In this document: positions 31,670 through 40,555 of the stretch, piece by piece
How positions within the stretch are numbered: position 1 is the first letter of the stretch
Layout: each line of letters begins with the position of its first letter
NCBI RefSeq assembly: GCF_000495475.1
Contig: NZ_ASGZ01000005.1
Location: 124,001 to 188,000 of the forward strand
Origin: Candidatus Halobonum tyrrellensis G22
GTDB taxonomy: Archaea; Halobacteriota; Halobacteria; Halobacteriales; Haloferacaceae
Length of the DNA: 64,000 nucleotides
Reading direction: 5' to 3'
Program-made: the position numbers and the translations under genes
The notes under the pieces: model-generated
What the model was told of the DNA's origin: nothing
Seen by the model: the letters and a program-made list of their open reading frames with translations, nothing else
The model's database searches: none

Positions 31670-34171
31670 ATGCAGCAAACCAGACGCAACCTGCTGTCGA
31701 CGAGTGCAGCGGCCATCGCGGCCGGTCTCGCCGGTTGCAACGCGGTGGGCGAAGACAGTGGCACCGACGGCAACGCCAGCACGGGGTCCGGGGAGTCGAC
31801 CGGGACACCGACTGCGGACCCGACTGATACGGAGCCCGCTTCCGTCGACGTCTCCGCGGAGACGGCTCTCGCCGCCGAGTGGAACGTCATGCGGGCACGA
31901 CTCCACGACGCGGTGACCCTCGGTCGGATCGGTCAGAACGCCGCGGCGGCGTCGCTGGTCGGAGACGTCTTCGCACGCTTCGAACGGGCCACGGGGGAGT
32001 TCGGCGCCCACGAAGGGCTCGAAGCCACCAGCGAGGAACTGTACGAATCCTTCGAAGGGAACCTCGAAACGGCGCGTTCGGCGTTCGAGGAGGGAGCAAC
32101 CGACGAAGCGATCGGGGCCATCGACGGTGCAGGGGACGACCTACTGGCCGCCCAGCAGGAGCGAACCTCCGACGCCGTCGCGGACGCGTTCACGCTGTTC
32201 GTCGTCGGCTCGCGGGTGCGGAATATCGACGCCGTTGCGGCCGCCGGCGCGACGGACGCGGCGGCGACCGTCGGCGAGCGCGTCGTCGCCGATTTCGAGC
32301 GGATTCCCGCCCACGACACGCTCGAATCCGCGGGTGAGGAGAACTACGAAGCGTTCGAAGGGGCGCTCGGCGACGCCGTCGAGGCGGCGAACTCCGGCGA
32401 CGCCGCCGCCGTGCACGAGGCGGCGCTCTCCTCGAGTTCGGCGATCGTGGGTGCCGCCTACGAACTCGTCCCCGAGGCGGTCGCGGGCGTCGGTCACCTC
32501 TCGCTGATGGGGGCCGTCGGCTTCGACGCGGAGATGGCCGGCAACGTGGGTGGACCCGGTCTCGGCCTCGCACACGCGGCCGGTCTCGACGGCTACCGGG
32601 CTCGCGTTCGGGACGCCGCGTGGCTCTACGAAGCCGGAGATACCGAGGCCGCGAAAGCTGCCGCGCAGTCGATCTTCCAGCACTTCGAGGGCGCTCGGGC
32701 CCACGAAGCCCTCGAAGAGGCCGACCACGACGCCTACGAAACCTTCGAGCACGAGGGGCTGGAGTCGCTCGTCTCGGCCATCGAGAACGGGGACGACGCG
32801 GCCGTCGACGACGCGGTGACGGCCGTCCACGACGGTCTCACCTCGGGGATCGACACCCTGGCTGGCGAGGACGCGCCCGTCCTCGAATCGGGGTTCTTCC
32901 GCGCCCGTCTCGGCGACGCCCGCGAGCGCTACGGTCGGGGCGAGCGCGAGGTGGCCGCGACGACAGCGGAGAGCCTCTTCGCTCGCTTCGAGCAGAACGA
33001 GGCGGAGTTCCACGAGACGCTCGAATCGACGAGCGAGGACCTCTATCACTCCTTCGAGGAGGAACACCTGACCGCTCTCCCCGACGCCTTCCGGGCGGGC
33101 GACGACGAAGCCGTCGACACGCATCTCACCGGCGCGATGGACACCCTCGTCGAGTTCGAGGCGACCGCCGGGTCGACGCCGGTCGCGAGCGCCGCGGCGG
33201 CGACCTACATGACCGGTCGGGCCTGCGACGCGGGCGTCCTCGCGACGCTCGGTTCGACCGACCGGGCCGAGACGGTCGCGAGTGATGCCTTCGCCTACTT
33301 CGAAGCCGGTGCCAACGGCTTCCACGAGGCGGTCGAATCCGCCAGCGAGGACCGGTATCACGCCTTCGAGGAGGCGCTCGGGAGCGTGCGCACCGCCGCG
33401 ACGGGCGACGCCGACGCCTACGACGCCGCGACGACGTTCGCGGACGAGGCGACCGCCGCGGTCTACGCTGTCGTCGAGAGTGGGGGGTCCGCCGGTACCA
33501 ACTCCGGCGACGCCGGCATCGGCCTCTCGACGCTCGTGAGCGACGTGTTCGCCACCTTCGAGAACGCGCGTGTCCACGAGATACTCGAAGAGGGGGACCA
33601 CGAGGCCTACGAGACGTTCGAGAGCGCGCTCTCGGACTACGTCTCCGCGCTCGACGGTGGCGAGGGCGTCGACACCGCGACGGAGCGGTTCGCCCAAGCG
33701 ACCCGGAACGCGGCGTTCGCGGTCGCCGGGGCCATCGACGAGGCCCCCGAAATCTCCGGCGGCGAGAGTGGGGGCGAGAACGGTGGCGGCGGGGAGAGCG
33801 ACCTACAGGGTGGCCCGAACGTGGTCGAAGGCGTGCCGGAGGACGCCGACCACGTCGTCACCATGAACGCCGTCTCGTACGACCCCGTCGAACTGACTGT
33901 CTCGGCCGGGGACACGGTCGCCTGGGAGTGGGCCGCCGGCGAGGGGCACACTGTCACCGCCTACGAGGCGGAGATGCCGGACGGAGCGACCTACTGGGCC
34001 TCCGGTGGCTTCGAATCCGAGGAGGCGGCCAGAAGCGGCTGGGAGAACGGCGAGGGTGTCGTCCAGTCGGGACAGTCGTACGTTCACACGTTCGAGACGA
34101 CCGGCACACACGAGTACTTCTGCGTCCCTCACGAGGCCGCTGGAATGACCGGAACTGTGACCGTCGAATAG
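31670..34171 (+). CDS. Repeat-cupredoxin Tat lipoprotein (DUF5059-like)
   Basis: An 833-residue surface protein. The Tat signal TRRNLLSTSAAAIAAGLAGC gives a lipid anchor at about Cys23. A Thr/Ser/Asp linker follows, then about six helical repeats of roughly 95-120 residues sharing the pattern F..FE......HE.LE.....Y..FE (for example VFARFERATGEFGAHEGLEA, LFARFEQNEAEFHETLESTS, VFATFENARVHEILEEGDHE). These resemble the haloarchaeal DUF5059 module. The last 110 residues form a plastocyanin/halocyanin domain with a complete type 1 copper set: His760, Cys818, His821, Met826. Two iron boxes precede it. EfeO and P19-type iron-uptake proteins also combine cupredoxin-like domains with helical parts, so a role in periplasmic-side iron oxidation or delivery is plausible but unproven. 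Confidence 0.85.
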   Translation: MQQTRRNLLSTSAAAIAAGLAGCNAVGEDSGTDGNASTGSGESTGTPTADPTDTEPASVDVSAETALAAEWNVMRARLHDAVTLGRIGQNAAAASLVGDVFARFERATGEFGAHEGLEATSEELYESFEGNLETARSAFEEGATDEAIGAIDGAGDDLLAAQQERTSDAVADAFTLFVVGSRVRNIDAVAAAGATDAAATVGERVVADFERIPAHDTLESAGEENYEAFEGALGDAVEAANSGDAAAVHEAALSSSSAIVGAAYELVPEAVAGVGHLSLMGAVGFDAEMAGNVGGPGLGLAHAAGLDGYRARVRDAAWLYEAGDTEAAKAAAQSIFQHFEGARAHEALEEADHDAYETFEHEGLESLVSAIENGDDAAVDDAVTAVHDGLTSGIDTLAGEDAPVLESGFFRARLGDARERYGRGEREVAATTAESLFARFEQNEAEFHETLESTSEDLYHSFEEEHLTALPDAFRAGDDEAVDTHLTGAMDTLVEFEATAGSTPVASAAAATYMTGRACDAGVLATLGSTDRAETVASDAFAYFEAGANGFHEAVESASEDRYHAFEEALGSVRTAATGDADAYDAATTFADEATAAVYAVVESGGSAGTNSGDAGIGLSTLVSDVFATFENARVHEILEEGDHEAYETFESALSDYVSALDGGEGVDTATERFAQATRNAAFAVAGAIDEAPEISGGESGGENGGGGESDLQGGPNVVEGVPEDADHVVTMNAVSYDPVELTVSAGDTVAWEWAAGEGHTVTAYEAEMPDGATYWASGGFESEEAARSGWENGEGVVQSGQSYVHTFETTGTHEYFCVPHEAAGMTGTVTVE

Positions 34172-34200
34172 CGGTGATATCGTAGGCCAGATACTGCTGT

Positions 34201-34371
34201 CGTGAGGTCGCCGTCTACGGCCTTCTCGGTCCAGACGGCGTCGACAAGACGACCACGAGGCGCCTCCCGACCATCGGGCGGATCCGGACCGGCGCGAGCC
34301 TCCCCCTCCCGCTCGGCATCCTGCTCCTGTTACCAGTCGCTCAGTGGCGAGCGAACGACCCGTACTGGTGA
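34201..34371 (+). pseudogene. Remnant of an ABC transporter (ATPase start joined to permease end)
   Basis: A 57-codon frame reads REVAVYGLLGPDGVDKTTTR, a decayed ABC Walker A (intact: GLLGPNGAGKTTT; here the Gly-Ala pair is Val-Asp), and ends in PLPLGILLLLPVAQWRANDP then YW-stop, which looks like the last helix and tail of an ABC-2 permease. No start codon fits. About 500 codons of a typical ATPase-permease pair are missing between the parts, so this is a deletion scar. Confidence 0.5.
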
Positions 34372-34432
34372 TTACGATTCGCGTACGAAATACGACCGCT
34401 TATGTGGTGAGAACCGGAGCGTCGGATGACCG

Positions 34433-35476
34433 ATGTCCCTCTCGAACTCGTCGCTCCGTTCGGTCGCACTCGTCGGCCTCCTCGTGGTCGGCGTCGTCTG
34501 TAGTTTCGCGTTTCACGCTGCACTGACCAGCATGGACATCACGTACACCGCGACTGCCGTCCAGCCCGGCGAGAACCCGGATCGAGTGGCTCGCGCATCT
34601 TCGGACGTGGTCGATCTCGACGAGCGCCTGTCCGGGACACCAGAGGCGGCGCGTCGGCCCGTCGAACGTGCGGCGGTGAACGGCTCGTTCGCCGGGAACG
34701 TCGCGCCGGAACTCAGTATCACGCTCGACGACCTCGAGGCACCGAGCTACGCCGTGTACGACGGGCAGTACTACGACTGGAACCTCACCGCGAGCGAGGA
34801 GACGACCTACGTCCGTATCGAGATGGTTCCGGTCGACGCAGAAACGGTCGTCGCGAACATCTCCTCGTCGTACGACGGCGCTTCGCCCGAGGTCCAGACA
34901 GCCGTCGACTCCGGATCCGTGGCTGGCTGGTCGGTCGGGAAGGGAGTCTATCGACGGGGAGGCACTTACTACGCCGTCGCGCCCGAGAGCGATACGGCTC
35001 TGGCCGAACGACTCCTCGGCGGGTTCGTCGGCTTCGTCCTCACCCCGGTCGGCCGCGGGTACATCGCCGTCGCACTCGGAGTACTCGGACTCCGATACCG
35101 TGGCCCGCTCGCGGACCGACCGCTCACCGTCCGCCGGGCGATCGGCGTCGCCGCACTCGCCGTTCCGGTCTCGCTCGTCGGCACGCTGTTGTTCGAGAGC
35201 GGGTCCGCGAGTCGGTTCGTCACTGGGCCGGCGAGCGCGACGCTCGTCGCTTCGGGCGTCGTCGCTGGTGTCCTCGCCCACCAGCGGCGGTGGCTCGCAC
35301 TCGTCGGGTTCACCGTGCTGATAGCGGTCCTCACCGTCGTCGCGATCTCGATCGCACTCGGACTCGTCGGGGTCCTCCTCGGCGGAGTGATGCTGTTCGT
35401 CGGTTTCGGGGCTGGACTGGTTCCGTTCGCATACGGCGCGGGTTTCGGGCGGGACCGGTCGACACGGTCCGCGTAG
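34433..35476 (+). CDS. Membrane protein of unknown function
   Basis: A 347-residue protein. One N-terminal helix (SVALVGLLVVGVVCSFAFHA, residues 10-29) precedes an outside domain of about 170 residues (DITYTATAVQPGENPD through YYAVAPES). Then come about five to six membrane helices (VGFVLTPVGRGYIAVALGVL onward). The outside part holds LDDLEAPSYAVYDGQYYDWN and has no known active-site pattern. The gene is followed 36 bp later by a DUF6498-like gene and the two may be co-transcribed. Function not recognised. Confidence 0.8.
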   Translation: MSLSNSSLRSVALVGLLVVGVVCSFAFHAALTSMDITYTATAVQPGENPDRVARASSDVVDLDERLSGTPEAARRPVERAAVNGSFAGNVAPELSITLDDLEAPSYAVYDGQYYDWNLTASEETTYVRIEMVPVDAETVVANISSSYDGASPEVQTAVDSGSVAGWSVGKGVYRRGGTYYAVAPESDTALAERLLGGFVGFVLTPVGRGYIAVALGVLGLRYRGPLADRPLTVRRAIGVAALAVPVSLVGTLLFESGSASRFVTGPASATLVASGVVAGVLAHQRRWLALVGFTVLIAVLTVVAISIALGLVGVLLGGVMLFVGFGAGLVPFAYGAGFGRDRSTRSA

Positions 35477-35512
35477 AGATCACACGACGTTCCCTCTCGA
35501 TTCAGAACAACG

Positions 35513-36724
35513 ATGCTCTCGACGTACTTCACCGCCGGTGAGAGGCGACGGTTGAAGCTGCTCGCAGTGGCGATGCTCAATGCGACCCCGCTCGTCGGCG
35601 TCCTCGTCCTCGACTGGTCGCTGGTGGCGCTCCTGCTGGTCTACTGGATGGAACTCGGTGCGCGTCTCGGATTCGCCGCCCTCGAGGGACTGTTCGCGGA
35701 GGGTAAACCCGAGTACGACGCCGCCGGCTTTTCGTGGCTGGTGGTCGGTGCCCTCTCGGAGAAACGCGGGCGAACTCCTCTCCCTCGCCTCCCGCTGTCG
35801 ATCCAACTCGCGAACCTTCCAGCGATCGTGGTGACGATCGTCGTTGGGAGTGTCGTGTGGCTCCTACTCGGTGGGTTCGGCGTTGGGAGTGTCGGTGAGA
35901 CCACGGGAGCGACCGCGAGCGAGTCCGCCTCCGTCTCGGCCGGACTGGGGGTCGTTGCGGTCGTCGTCGGCCGAGCCGTCGAAGCCGGCAGCTACTTCCT
36001 CACCGGGGAGTACGAGTCCGTGTCGGTCCAGCAGCCGCTCCGGGCGGCACTCATGTCCGCGGTGGGTACCGGTTCGGCGCTGTTCTTCGGCGGCAGTTTG
36101 GTCATCGCCGGCGCTCCGACTTCGTCCGTCTTGGTCGCCGTGTTCGTCGTGAAACTTCTCGCGGATATCGTCGACGTCTATCGCGACCGATTGGAGGCGT
36201 TCGACGAGGGCACCTCGGTCGAACTCGGATTTACCCTCGGGGGTTCCCAGTGGGAGTCGATCGACACGGAGTTGGATGGCTCTTCGGACACCGAGTACCC
36301 GAACCGGCTCGCGGTTCTCGTGGGTGGTGTAGTCCGCGGCGCTCGATCGCCGGTAGTGCTGCTAGGGGGAGCACTGTTGGGTCTGGTTGGACTTCTCGAC
36401 GTCGCGAGTACCGGCGGAGTACCGCTCGAACTCCTCGGTGGTGGGGCGGTGGTGGCTGGGATGTTCGTCGGGTTCGGCGTGATCGATCGGGCGTACCGTT
36501 ATCTCTGGATGGAGTATCGAATCGCCGACGACCTCGTGGGGTACGACCGACTGTTCGGTCCACAGTGGCGGCTCTCCGGCGACCAACTCGCGGAGGCAGA
36601 GCGCGTACGGACGGTCACCGATCGGCTCTTCGGAACCGAGACGGTGCTGGTCGATTACGGTGACCGGACGATCAGACTCCCCCACCTCTCACCGGACGCA
36701 CTCACCAGTCGAGAGCGACAGTAA
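35513..36724 (+). CDS. DUF6498-like polytopic membrane protein
   Basis: A 403-residue membrane protein. The N-terminus TPLVGVLVLDWSLVALLLVY is followed by WMELGARLGFAALEGLF, matching the 'W.....LLYW.E' opening characteristic of DUF6498 proteins. About eight hydrophobic helices are visible. The C-terminus is soluble and rich in Arg/Asp (YDRLFGPQWRLSGDQLAEAE). Members are widespread in haloarchaea without a known role. It follows the 347-residue membrane protein in the same direction. Confidence 0.75.
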   Translation: MLSTYFTAGERRRLKLLAVAMLNATPLVGVLVLDWSLVALLLVYWMELGARLGFAALEGLFAEGKPEYDAAGFSWLVVGALSEKRGRTPLPRLPLSIQLANLPAIVVTIVVGSVVWLLLGGFGVGSVGETTGATASESASVSAGLGVVAVVVGRAVEAGSYFLTGEYESVSVQQPLRAALMSAVGTGSALFFGGSLVIAGAPTSSVLVAVFVVKLLADIVDVYRDRLEAFDEGTSVELGFTLGGSQWESIDTELDGSSDTEYPNRLAVLVGGVVRGARSPVVLLGGALLGLVGLLDVASTGGVPLELLGGGAVVAGMFVGFGVIDRAYRYLWMEYRIADDLVGYDRLFGPQWRLSGDQLAEAERVRTVTDRLFGTETVLVDYGDRTIRLPHLSPDALTSRERQ

Positions 36725-36798
36725 TCAGATACGACTCGCTCGGATGGGTTTCGTCGAGAGGGAGACGTCCCCCGCGATTCGCCCGCTCGACCCCTCGT

Positions 36799-38487
36799 TC
36801 AGAGCGGAGCGCGCACCCGCTCTGTCGACGCGTTGGCCGTCGTACCCGTCGTACTCCCCGACCCGTTCGGGTTGGTCTCGATCCGGACGGACTCGTTGCC
36901 GTAGATCTCCATCGTTTCGATCACGGTCCCGTTTTCGCCGACACGCTGGACGACGACGGTCGGTGTCTCTTCGCCGCCTCCACCCGACTGGTCGGGTGAC
37001 TCGGTCGGTGTCTCGCCGGCGAGGAACCGTTCGATCGCCTCGGTCTCCTCGAACTCCTCGACGTCACTCGTCCGGGCGTCGACGAACGCGACGTACGCGA
37101 TACCGCTGTTGTCCTCCGGGACGATGCGCACCTGCCAGTACTCGCGGTCGTCGATCACCGTCAGGATCGGTTCGGCGGGCGAGAACCGGTTCCAGTCGGT
37201 CTGCGGGGCGGACTGTCTGACCAGGTCGGCCGCCTTCTGGGGGCCGAACAGCGACTCGGTCGGGCGATACACTTCGAACGCGCCGGTCTGGCCGTCGATC
37301 GTCCACACTTCACGGAGGCCCTGTGCCTCGCCGTACGGTTCGACCGCGACCACGTACTGCGGCCCCGACTCCGAGAGGACGAAGAACGGCTGGTCGTTGT
37401 CGTCGCCGGGTACCGGCGCGATCTCGATCTCGTCCTCGTGGCTGGTGTACGTGTTGAGGATGCCGTTGCGGTACTTCGTCGACGCGACCTTTCGCCGCGC
37501 GAGGTCCTCCGGATACAGCTGCTGGTTCGCGAGTGTCGGGCTCTGAGCGGCTTCCTCCGGCGAGAGCATCTCGACCGTCCCCGACGAGTCGATGACCGCC
37601 ACGCCGCCCCACTCGGGTGTCGAGTGGGGAAGTGGCGTGAGGTGGAACGTCGGCGTCGAGTACGGCACGACGATGTACTGTGCGCCGTCGTTCACCACCA
37701 TCTTCGGGTCGCCGTAGTCGACGAGGTACTCGTGGTTCTTCAGCAGGTGCCAGCGGTAGCTCTCGAAGAAGACCGTCCCGATTCCTTTGTTCAGTTCGCC
37801 GTCGACGACCCGAACGTTCGCCTGCTGGGTGGTCATGTCGACGAGGACCGTCCCCGCTTGGCGTTTCGTGAGCCTGTTGAACAGGCCGTCGGGCGAGAGG
37901 GGAGCCGCCCAGTAGGGCGTCCCGTTGGCGACGCTGATGTCGGTCTCGCCCACGCGGTACTGCGGCCGGTTGAGCGTGTTCGAGGCGTATCGGCCCGCCA
38001 CAGCCCGTGTGACGATCCGTGGTTTCTCCGCGTCGGCGTTGTCGAGTCGCTCGACAGCTGTTGTGTCGGCCATCGTCCGGTCGCTGAGCGTCGCCCCGGC
38101 GACGGTGTTGACGACCGGCGTGAGCGCGACTAATCCGACGATAAAGACGACCGCCGCAACCCGCAGTGGGGTGAGTTCCCGTTCCTCGCCGTCACCGACC
38201 GAGTACGTCGTCGATGCGTCGGTTTGCTCGTACCGGTAGTACATCCATCCAGCGACGAGACCGGCGACGAGCGCGACGAGGAAGAGCGGTGTCGTGTACA
38301 GGGCGTAGACGAGCCCCTGGAGCCACGGTCGGACGAACCACCCAACGAGAGCGACGACTACGACTCCGACTAGGGGTATCTTCCACGGAAGCCCGCCGCC
38401 TCGACTGTCCGACCCGTCGGGGGGCCAGTCGGTCGTGGTCTCGCTGTTCGCCTGGTCGTCCGTGTTATCGGAGGGAGGTGCTGACAT
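36799..38487 (-). CDS. Large membrane-associated protein of unknown function
   Basis: A 562-residue protein. An acidic N-terminal tail (about 30 residues) is followed by three membrane helices (IPLVGVVVVALVGWF, TTPLFLVALVAGLVAGW, LRVAAVVFIVGLVALTPVV). Then comes an outside domain of about 380 residues with paired repeats of the kind seen in peptidase-propeptide (PepSY-like) folds: PQYVVAVEPYGEAQGLREVW with IDGQTGAFEVYRPT, and REYWQVRIVPEDNSGIAYVA with FVDARTSDVEEFE. The tail is Ser/Thr/Gly-rich. No catalytic motif is seen. It is the only gene on its strand before the DUF5518-like gene upstream. Function unknown. Confidence 0.8.
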   Translation of the reverse strand: MSAPPSDNTDDQANSETTTDWPPDGSDSRGGGLPWKIPLVGVVVVALVGWFVRPWLQGLVYALYTTPLFLVALVAGLVAGWMYYRYEQTDASTTYSVGDGEERELTPLRVAAVVFIVGLVALTPVVNTVAGATLSDRTMADTTAVERLDNADAEKPRIVTRAVAGRYASNTLNRPQYRVGETDISVANGTPYWAAPLSPDGLFNRLTKRQAGTVLVDMTTQQANVRVVDGELNKGIGTVFFESYRWHLLKNHEYLVDYGDPKMVVNDGAQYIVVPYSTPTFHLTPLPHSTPEWGGVAVIDSSGTVEMLSPEEAAQSPTLANQQLYPEDLARRKVASTKYRNGILNTYTSHEDEIEIAPVPGDDNDQPFFVLSESGPQYVVAVEPYGEAQGLREVWTIDGQTGAFEVYRPTESLFGPQKAADLVRQSAPQTDWNRFSPAEPILTVIDDREYWQVRIVPEDNSGIAYVAFVDARTSDVEEFEETEAIERFLAGETPTESPDQSGGGGEETPTVVVQRVGENGTVIETMEIYGNESVRIETNPNGSGSTTGTTANASTERVRAPL

Positions 38488-38567
38488 TGAGCGTACGCGT
38501 GAGGGTGCTGATTCGCGTCATCGCGACGCGTGTGATTTCCGGGGCAGATGGCGCATCGTGAGTGGGT

Positions 38568-39017
38568 TCATCGAGCGGCACTGGGCGGTTGGCGTGGACC
38601 GGTCGACTCCGCCACCCACGCGCCGACTCTCGCACCGACAGCGCCGACGAGGGCGGCGAGTCCCAGTCCGAGTATCGCGAAGGCGATACCCGCCACGACG
38701 GCGAAGACGGTCCCCGCCGCGATGAACCACGCTGGACCGCCCAAGCCGGACGTCGCCGCGACGACGTCGGCGAGCAGCCAGAGAGCCGGTAGTCCACCGA
38801 CCACTCCCGCTCTGGCTCCGACTCCAGTAGCGGACCCCGTCTTTCGTTTGGCGAGGTAGCCCGCGAGGAGACTCCCGAAGAGGACGGGTGAGAGCGAGAG
38901 CTCGGAGCCCGTCTGCCAGTAGCTCGCCGTCGTGAACGGGACCGATAGGAGGCCGCCGACGAGCGCGTACCGCCATCTGTCACCTAGACTGCCGAGGGAG
39001 GGACCAATTCGCGACAC
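38568..39017 (-). CDS. DUF5518-like small membrane protein
   Basis: 149 residues from the GTG at 39017; a longer frame begins at 39098, but its extra 27 residues are Arg-rich and unlike a membrane protein N-terminus. Four helices alternate with Gly-rich turns: RWRYALVGGLLSVPFTT, LSPVLFGSLLAGYLAKRK, GVGARAGVVGGLPALWLLAD and AAGTVFAVVAGIAFAILGLG. The motif 'P.LFGGLLAGYL..R....G..AG..AG..GG' fits the DUF5518 family of haloarchaea. Function unknown. Confidence 0.72.
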   Translation of the reverse strand: MSRIGPSLGSLGDRWRYALVGGLLSVPFTTASYWQTGSELSLSPVLFGSLLAGYLAKRKTGSATGVGARAGVVGGLPALWLLADVVAATSGLGGPAWFIAAGTVFAVVAGIAFAILGLGLAALVGAVGARVGAWVAESTGPRQPPSAAR

Positions 39018-39866
39018 ACCGTGGACTGGTCGGCCTCGTTGGATAACTGTTACTCTCTGCCGGGCACCGAGTCGTTCGCTCCGTTTCGCCGTCCACATCG
39101 AGCGCTAGCCGCCGTTCTCCCTCAGCAGTACGATTTCGTTCGGAATCACGCAGTAGTGACCACTACGAAGTCCGTGCCCCCGAGAACTCGATTCGACGTG
39201 AACACGTCGAACGCCCTTCGTAGCTATCCCTTGTGACCAGAACTACTTAAACGGCGAAGCGACAGAGCCGGCTACCGAGGACTCACGACCAGGTTGGGAG
39301 AGAGACGTGAAACGTGATTCGACACGCTGGCCCACTTCCGGCTATTCAACGGCTGTCGCAACGATCGTCTTGTCGGTCGAACTGACCCGCTTCAGCCGAT
39401 CCTGGGCCGTCTCTGCGTCGTCGCCTGCCAGGCGGCGAGGTAGACGCAGAGCCGTTCGTATCGGGCCCGAAGTAGCGTGTCACTCCGGGCCGATCGTCGC
39501 CGCCGAACTCGGCTCTCGCGGGTCGGTTGTGCCGTGAGTCGCGCTCGCGATGGTCGACGTGGGCACCGAACTCTTCGAGCGAGGGTTCGAGAGACAGGCG
39601 TCGTCCGCCGGTTCACGCTCGACAACGACGCGCCCGTCGAGTTCGACGTGACGCTGCTGTCGGACGCGGCCTAGTCGCCGACGCTCGGCGAGGCGGCGTT
39701 CGCGCTCACGTGCGTCCAGTGTGGCAACGCGGTCGACAGCGAGGGGACCGCCACCCGCCGATGGAATAGATCGCTACCGGGGTTTGGATCCCACAGTATC
39801 CCCCGCGCTGTCGCTGTGGTATCTAAAGGACAAGTCGGGTGAATAGGGAGCGCGTACGGTACAGTG
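39018..39866. other. Degenerate region before the copA remnant
   Basis: No intact gene. Traces of former coding DNA are visible on the plus strand. One frame reads RRFTLDNDAPVEFDVTLLSD and A-A-stop (ending about 39674); another nearby reads LGEAAFALTCVQCGNAVDSE (about 39690-39750), with a CxxC pair like a zinc ribbon or metal-binding module. Stops and frame changes separate them, so they look like pieces of one or two inactivated genes. Confidence 0.4.
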
Positions 39867-40317
39867 ATGAGTCAGCACCGAAGCCGCATCGACATCCCGG
39901 GGATGAGCTGCGCGAACTGCTCGCAGACGGTCAGTGAGGCCGCAGAACCCCTCGACGGCGTCTCGGAGGCGAACGTCGACCTCGCCACCGACGAAGGAAC
40001 CGTCGAGTACGACCCGAACGTCGTCTCGCCGGGTGAGATCTACGCCGCGATCGAGGCGGCGGACGTGACGCTGATGCGTGACGACCCCGTCGACGTGGTG
40101 AAAGCGATCCGGATCAGCGAGGGGACGCTCGCGAAGTCCAAGCAGAACCCGTTCTGGGCGCTCGGCTACGACACCGCTCGCGTCGCTCGGGCTGCTCCAG
40201 CCGGTACTCGCGGCGAGTTCGATGGCGTCCTCCAGCGGCTCGGTGCTCACGAACAGCCTGCTGTTCCGGCGGTACGCGCTCGACCACGGCTACGAACTGC
40301 TCGGCCGACTCCGTTGA
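39867..40317 (+). pseudogene. copA: Gutted copper P-type ATPase (CopA) remnant
   Basis: The N-terminal heavy-metal domain is intact: IDIPGMSCANCSQTVSEAAE with the CxxC copper site. Immediately after VTLMRDDPVDVVKAI the sequence jumps to what is normally the C-terminal end of CopA (IRISEGTLAKSKQNPFWALG). The transmembrane helices 1-6, the CPC ion site, the DKTGT phosphorylation loop and the ATP-binding domain are all absent, roughly 550 residues. A frameshift then follows; the true CopA ending (LASLGLLQPVLAA, then NSLLFRRYALDHGYELLGRL and R-stop) is readable in another frame to 40317. The protein cannot pump copper. A short HMA-containing peptide could still be made from the intact first 75 codons. 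Confidence 0.85.
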
Positions 40318-40330
40318 GCCTCTTTCCCTC

Positions 40331-40555
40331 ATGAGTTCCATTACACGCCAAGACGTTCGGCGACATCTCGTCGCGGTAGCGAACAGCGAGCCGACCTACC
40401 TCGGGGGACACGAGATCGCGGACGAACGCGGTGGGTCGCCGAAGCCGGTCGGTCACCACCGCCGGCAGTTGGAAGCCGACCTCACCGACCGCTCGGTCGA
40501 GCGGTGGGGCCGTTCGAAGAGTACGACTTGGTGTGTCGAGGTGACCGACTCGTGA
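40331..40555 (+). CDS. Small winged-helix-like protein (DUF7123-like)
   Basis: 74 residues: a short helix (TRQDVRRHLVAVANSE), then PTYLGGHEIADERGGSPKPV, GHHRRQLEADLTD, RSVERWGRSKSTTWCVEVTD. The order 'Y..s..IA.e.g.s...VG..l..Le......e.WgrS.sTTW.V' fits the compact winged-helix proteins annotated as DUF7123 in haloarchaea. It overlaps the next gene by 4 bp (GTGA), so the two are coupled. It may act as a local regulator of the metal genes. It may itself be somewhat degenerate (Arg- and Gly-rich helix). Confidence 0.55.
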   Translation: MSSITRQDVRRHLVAVANSEPTYLGGHEIADERGGSPKPVGHHRRQLEADLTDRSVERWGRSKSTTWCVEVTDS

